Assembly: GCF_010998615.1 (NCBI RefSeq)
Contig: NZ_JAAEAH010000010.1
Location: forward strand, 1 to 64,000
Reading direction: 5' to 3'
Source: Myxococcus sp. CA023
GTDB lineage: Bacteria > Myxococcota > Myxococcia > Myxococcales > Myxococcaceae
Length of the DNA stretch: 64,000 bases
Position 1 is the first letter of the stretch. Each line of letters opens with the position of its first letter. Below the pieces are notes generated by a model that saw nothing but the letters and a program-made list of their open reading frames with translations, did not search any database and was not told where the DNA came from. Of the stretch, positions 60,716 through 64,000 are shown in pieces. The translations under genes were made by a program, and so were the position numbers.

Positions 60716-61906
60716 ATGTCCAGGCCCATAGCCGCGCAGCGAGTCACCCGGTTCGCCACCACCGTCTTCTCCGAGTTCAGCGCCCTGGCCGCCCGCCATG
60801 GCGCGGTGAACCTGGGGCAGGGGTTCCCGGACTTCGACGGACCGGCGGCCATCAAGGAAGCGGCGCAGCGCGCCATCCGCGACGGGGGCAACCAGTACGC
60901 CATGGGCGCGGGCGCCCGGGAGCTGCGCGTGGCCATCGCCGAGCACTCGGCGCGCTTCTACGGCCAGACGGTGGACCCGGACACCATGGTGACGGTGACG
61001 AGCGGCGCCACCGAGGCCATCCTCGACACGCTGCTGGGGCTGGTGGACCCGGGCGACGAGGTGGTGGCCTTCGAGCCCTTCTACGACTCCTACGACGCCA
61101 ACATCACCTTCGTGGGGGCCACCGCGCGCTTCGTGCCGCTGCGCCCGCCGGACGCGGACCACGCGCAGTGGTGGTTCGACCGGGACGAGGTCCGCGCCGC
61201 CTTCAACCCGCGCACCCGGTTGCTCATCCTCAACACGCCGCACAACCCGACGGGGAAGGTGTTCACCCGCGATGAATTGACGTTCCTGGGCGAGCTGTGC
61301 GCCGAGTTCGACGTGAAGGTCCTCTCCGACGAGGTGTACGAGCACCTCGTCTTCGAGCCCGCACGCCACCTGCGTCCGGCCACGCTGCCTGGGCTGGCCG
61401 AGCGCACCGTGACGGTGAGCAGCGGCGGGAAGACGTTCAGCCTCACCGGCTGGAAGGTGGGCTGGGTCATCGCGCCGCCGCCGCTGCGGGACGCGGTGCA
61501 GCGGGCCCACCAGTTCGTGACCTTCGCCACCGCCGCGCCGCTGCAGGCCGCCATGGCGGAGGCGCTGCGGTTGCCGGACGCGTACTTCACGGAGCTGACG
61601 GCGTCCTACGCGGCGAAGCGGGAGCGGCTGCTCACCGGGCTGCGCGAGGCCGGGCTGACGGCGTTCGCCCCGGAGGGCAGCTACTTCATCCTCGCGGACA
61701 TCACGCGCCAGGGCTTCGCCGATGACGTGGCCTTCTGCCGCCACCTGGTGTCCGAGGTGGGCGTGGCGGCCATTCCGCCCAGCGTCTTCTATGGCCCGGC
61801 GCACCGGCACCTGGGGCAGGGGCTGGCCCGCTTCGCCTTCTGCAAGACGGAGGCGGTGCTGGACGAAGCCGTGCGCCGCCTGCGCGCGGGCCTGTCATCG
61901 CGATGA
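60716..61906 (+). CDS. Class I/II PLP-dependent aminotransferase
   Basis: 396 residues of the fold-type I aminotransferase family with NLGQGFPDFDGP, NTPHNPTGKVF, SDEVYEHLVF and the PLP lysine in SSGGKTFSLTGWKVGW. The signature and length resemble YbdL/kynurenine aminotransferase, which use methionine, kynurenine or aromatic amino acids. Its stop overlaps the next gene by four bases. Substrate uncertain. Confidence 0.9.
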   Translation: MSRPIAAQRVTRFATTVFSEFSALAARHGAVNLGQGFPDFDGPAAIKEAAQRAIRDGGNQYAMGAGARELRVAIAEHSARFYGQTVDPDTMVTVTSGATEAILDTLLGLVDPGDEVVAFEPFYDSYDANITFVGATARFVPLRPPDADHAQWWFDRDEVRAAFNPRTRLLILNTPHNPTGKVFTRDELTFLGELCAEFDVKVLSDEVYEHLVFEPARHLRPATLPGLAERTVTVSSGGKTFSLTGWKVGWVIAPPPLRDAVQRAHQFVTFATAAPLQAAMAEALRLPDAYFTELTASYAAKRERLLTGLREAGLTAFAPEGSYFILADITRQGFADDVAFCRHLVSEVGVAAIPPSVFYGPAHRHLGQGLARFAFCKTEAVLDEAVRRLRAGLSSR

Positions 61907-62631
61907 GCTTCTTCGGAGAGCTCTACCTTCGCAGCACGCTGCCGTTCCTGTCGGAGGCCGTCACCGCGCGTGAGGTGGACTACCTGGCCCGAGCCTTCGC
62001 GGACGTGGCGGGGCCGGCGCCGGTGGTGGACCTGGGGTGCGGCCATGGCCGCCACGCGGCGCGGCTGAACGCGGTGGGGCCTCTGGCGGGGCGCGTCATC
62101 GGGCTGGAGTTGGACGCACTGTCGTTGGCCATGCGGCGCCCGGGCTTCCCGGCGATCCAGGGGGACCTGCGGGCCCTGCCGTTTCGCGAGGCGTCCCTGG
62201 CGGGGGCCTACGCGTGGTACTCGACGCTGGCCGCCTTCACGGATGGCGAGCACATGCACATCCTCCGCGAGGTCGCGCGCGTGCTGCGGCCAGGAGGACG
62301 GTGGGTGTTCCAGACGGTGCCGTTCGAGCGACTGGCGGCGTCCCCCCGGGCGGCCTTCCGCGAGACGCTGCCGGATGGAAGCGCCCTGGAGGAGGAGAGC
62401 TGCTTCGACGCCTCGACGGGGCGGGACGAGGGACGTCGGACGCTGACCTCCCCGGAGGGTCGATGCCTGCGCGCATCATATTCCCTTCGTTACTATCCCC
62501 TTGCGGATTGGGTGAGGCTGTTGGAAAGCACGGGATTTTCCGTCGTCTGGGTGCACGGTGGCCTGGCGGGTGGGCCGCTGGACGCGCAGTCAACCGACCT
62601 GATCGTGGGAGCGGAGCGGCGCCATGGCTGA
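61903..62631 (+). CDS. Class I SAM-dependent methyltransferase
   Basis: 242 residues of the UbiE/COQ5-like Methyltransf_11 type: VVDLGCGHGRHA (motif I), VIGLELD, QGDLRALPF and VARVLRPGGRW. No clue to the acceptor. It overlaps the aminotransferase (ATGA) and the HMG-CoA lyase gene (8 bases), so the three genes form a coupled operon. Confidence 0.85.
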   Translation: MSFFGELYLRSTLPFLSEAVTAREVDYLARAFADVAGPAPVVDLGCGHGRHAARLNAVGPLAGRVIGLELDALSLAMRRPGFPAIQGDLRALPFREASLAGAYAWYSTLAAFTDGEHMHILREVARVLRPGGRWVFQTVPFERLAASPRAAFRETLPDGSALEEESCFDASTGRDEGRRTLTSPEGRCLRASYSLRYYPLADWVRLLESTGFSVVWVHGGLAGGPLDAQSTDLIVGAERRHG

Positions 62632-63601
62632 GATGCAGGAACACTCCAGGGCGAGGTTGGGCTGGCTGGGCCAGTTGCCCAAGCAGGTCGACGTCTATGA
62701 AGTCGGTCCCCGGGACGGCTTGCAGAACGAGCTGCGCACGCTGCCCACGCGGGACAAGGCGCGCCTCATCAACGCACTGGTGGCCGCGGGGGAGAAGCGC
62801 ATCGAGGTGACGTCGTTCGTGTCACCCAAGTGGATTCCCCAGCTCGCGGACGCCGAGGAGCTGCTGCGGCTGGTGGGCCGTCGCGACGGCGTCGTGTTCT
62901 CCGCGCTAGTGCCCAACCTCAAGGGCCTGGAGCGAGCGAAGGAGGCGGGCCTGGAGGAGGCCGCCGTCTTCATCTCCGCCTCCGAGGCGCACTCGAAGAA
63001 GAACATCAACAAGAGCATCGCCGAGGCCGTGGTGGGCGCGCGCGAGGTGACGGCCTCCGCGCTCCAGGCGGGCATGCGCGTGCGCGGCTACCTGTCCACC
63101 GTGTGGGGCTGCCCCTACGAAGGCGACGTTCCGGTGGAGCGCGTGGTGGACATCTGCCGGCAGCTCGTGGACGCGGGCATCTACCAGCTCAGCCTGGGAG
63201 ACACGATTGGCATCGGCACGCCGCGCCAGACGGAGGTCCTCCTGGAGGCGCTGCTGAAGCACATCCCCGTGGAGAAGCTGGCGCTGCACCTACACGACAC
63301 GCGCGGCACCGCGCTGGCGAATGCGCTGGTGGGCCTGTCCGCGGGCGTGACGACCTTCGACGCCAGCATTGGCGGCCTGGGCGGGTGCCCCTACGCCCCG
63401 GGAGCGGCGGGGAACCTGGCCACCGAGGACGCCGTCTTCATGCTCCACGGCATGGGCGTGGACACCGGCATCAACCTGGACCGGCTGGTGGAGGCTGGGG
63501 AGATTGCCCAGGAGCTGATCGGCCGGAAGCTGGCGGGCAAGTACCTCCAGGCCGCGCTGGGCGAGCGTGAGAAGAAAGCCGCCCGCCGGGCCCAGACGTG
63601 A
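62624..63601 (+). CDS. mvaB: Hydroxymethylglutaryl-CoA lyase
   Basis: 325 residues with the DRE-TIM motifs GPRDGLQNE, LHLHDTRGTALAN and the HMG-CoA lyase signature GLGGCPYAPGAAGN containing the catalytic cysteine. It splits HMG-CoA into acetyl-CoA and acetoacetate, the last step of leucine breakdown, which in myxobacteria also connects to isovaleryl-CoA supply. ATG 62624 overlaps the methyltransferase stop by 8 bases. Confidence 0.94.
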   Translation: MAEMQEHSRARLGWLGQLPKQVDVYEVGPRDGLQNELRTLPTRDKARLINALVAAGEKRIEVTSFVSPKWIPQLADAEELLRLVGRRDGVVFSALVPNLKGLERAKEAGLEEAAVFISASEAHSKKNINKSIAEAVVGAREVTASALQAGMRVRGYLSTVWGCPYEGDVPVERVVDICRQLVDAGIYQLSLGDTIGIGTPRQTEVLLEALLKHIPVEKLALHLHDTRGTALANALVGLSAGVTTFDASIGGLGGCPYAPGAAGNLATEDAVFMLHGMGVDTGINLDRLVEAGEIAQELIGRKLAGKYLQAALGEREKKAARRAQT

Positions 63602-63755
63602 GCGGGCCCTACCCAGTGCCGAGGTCATGAAGTCCCCGGCAATCCTGAATTCCAAGTGTCATTGAAAAATTCTGTTCTGACTTACGTTTCGAGGTGGTGA
63701 GCGGGTAGGGTGAGGTTGTTTTGACCCCATTTGCTACCTCAACGGGAAGTGCCGG

Positions 63756-64000
63756 ATGAACGTCTCGCTCGATGCCGACGTCCTCGCGAGACGTTCACAA
63801 TCGCTGTTCGACGCCCACCAGGTGGCGCTGAGCCACCGCACGGACCGGATGTTCGCCGTGCTGATGGGCCTCCAGTGGGTCGCCGGGCTGGTGGTGGCCC
63901 TGGCGCTGTCTCCCTGGACGTGGAGCGGGACGTCCAGTCAGGTCCACCCGCACGTCTGGGCGGCGGCCGGCCTGGGAGCCCTCCTGGCGAGCCTGCCGGT
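63756..64000 (+). CDS. Start of a membrane protein, probable sensor histidine kinase (truncated)
   Basis: Only the first 81 residues are in the window (MNVSLDADVLARRSQ...). An N-terminal cytoplasmic helix with HRTDRMFAVLMGLQWVAG leads into two membrane spans (about 37-53 and 67 onward) around WSGTSSQVHPHVW. I recall this combination from the membrane domain of large hybrid sensor kinases, so that call is tentative. ATG 63756 follows GGGAAG by 5-6 bases. It starts 155 bases after mvaB, in a gap without a clear promoter. Confidence 0.6.
   Translation, partial: MNVSLDADVLARRSQSLFDAHQVALSHRTDRMFAVLMGLQWVAGLVVALALSPWTWSGTSSQVHPHVWAAAGLGALLASLP

Overview
The window is about 69% G+C with strong third-position G/C bias, dense mostly co-directional genes and many GTG/TTG starts. 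The gene content (FHA-type sigma-54 activator, Hanks-type kinase and pseudokinase, PilZ protein, two diguanylate cyclases matching DmxA and DmxB, bacterial sphingolipid genes) points to a myxobacterium, most likely Myxococcus xanthus or a close relative. It reads as core chromosome. I see no prophage, insertion sequence, CRISPR array or compositional island. The only sizeable repeat is a tandem tRNA-Ala duplication.

Layout. 1-9.6 kb: truncated sigma-54 activator, Ser/Thr kinase, GH13 alpha-amylase lipoprotein, PHP-domain protein, and several small or unassigned proteins. 9.97-14.3 kb: Fur-type repressor, thioredoxin-like lipoprotein, ftsB translationally coupled to a membrane GAF-GAF-GGDEF cyclase (dmxA), RsmJ-like methyltransferase. 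14.3-25.6 kb: Uma2 protein, HAD 5'-nucleotidase, PEGA pseudokinase plus response regulator, an M16 peptidase pair, pseudouridine synthase, outer-membrane-type protein, zinc-ribbon protein. 25.7-28.9 kb: MlaE-MlaF-MlaD lipid transporter with a sigma-54-like promoter in front of mlaD. 29-34.1 kb: PfkB kinase, PilZ protein, phosphoesterase, lipoprotein, phosphatidylserine decarboxylase, hisS. 34.2-39.6 kb: a compact cassette (S24/S26-like peptidase, PqqD-like protein, lipoprotein, 1032-residue secreted protein, 48-residue Cys-containing peptide, HprK-like kinase) that looks like an uncharacterised peptide-modification system. 39.6-45.1 kb: miaA, HdeD-like protein, bestrophin-like channel, a flavoprotein fused to a receiver domain, dmxB. 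45.5-50.3 kb: TPR membrane protein, tRNA-Leu, receiver-cupin protein, RsmB-like methyltransferase, coiled-coil protein, two identical tRNA-Ala genes, class I aldolase. 50.6-53 kb: TolC-like protein and mlaC. 53-60.7 kb: sphingolipid genes (spt, GNAT-type ceramide synthase candidate, cerR candidate) divergent from an RND lipid exporter and a PAP2/Aur1-like enzyme. 60.7-64 kb: aminotransferase, methyltransferase, HMG-CoA lyase and the start of a probable membrane sensor kinase.

Themes. Envelope lipid biology recurs: an Mla importer, an unlinked mlaC, phosphatidylserine decarboxylase, ceramide synthesis and an RND exporter. So does c-di-GMP signalling: dmxA, dmxB and a PilZ protein. The best candidate for an undescribed system is the 34.2-39.6 kb cassette. 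Its small peptide carries the Y-x-x-P-x-(I/L) element known from lasso-peptide leaders that bind PqqD-like recognition domains, and it overlaps the kinase gene, but no lasso cyclase or radical SAM enzyme is present.
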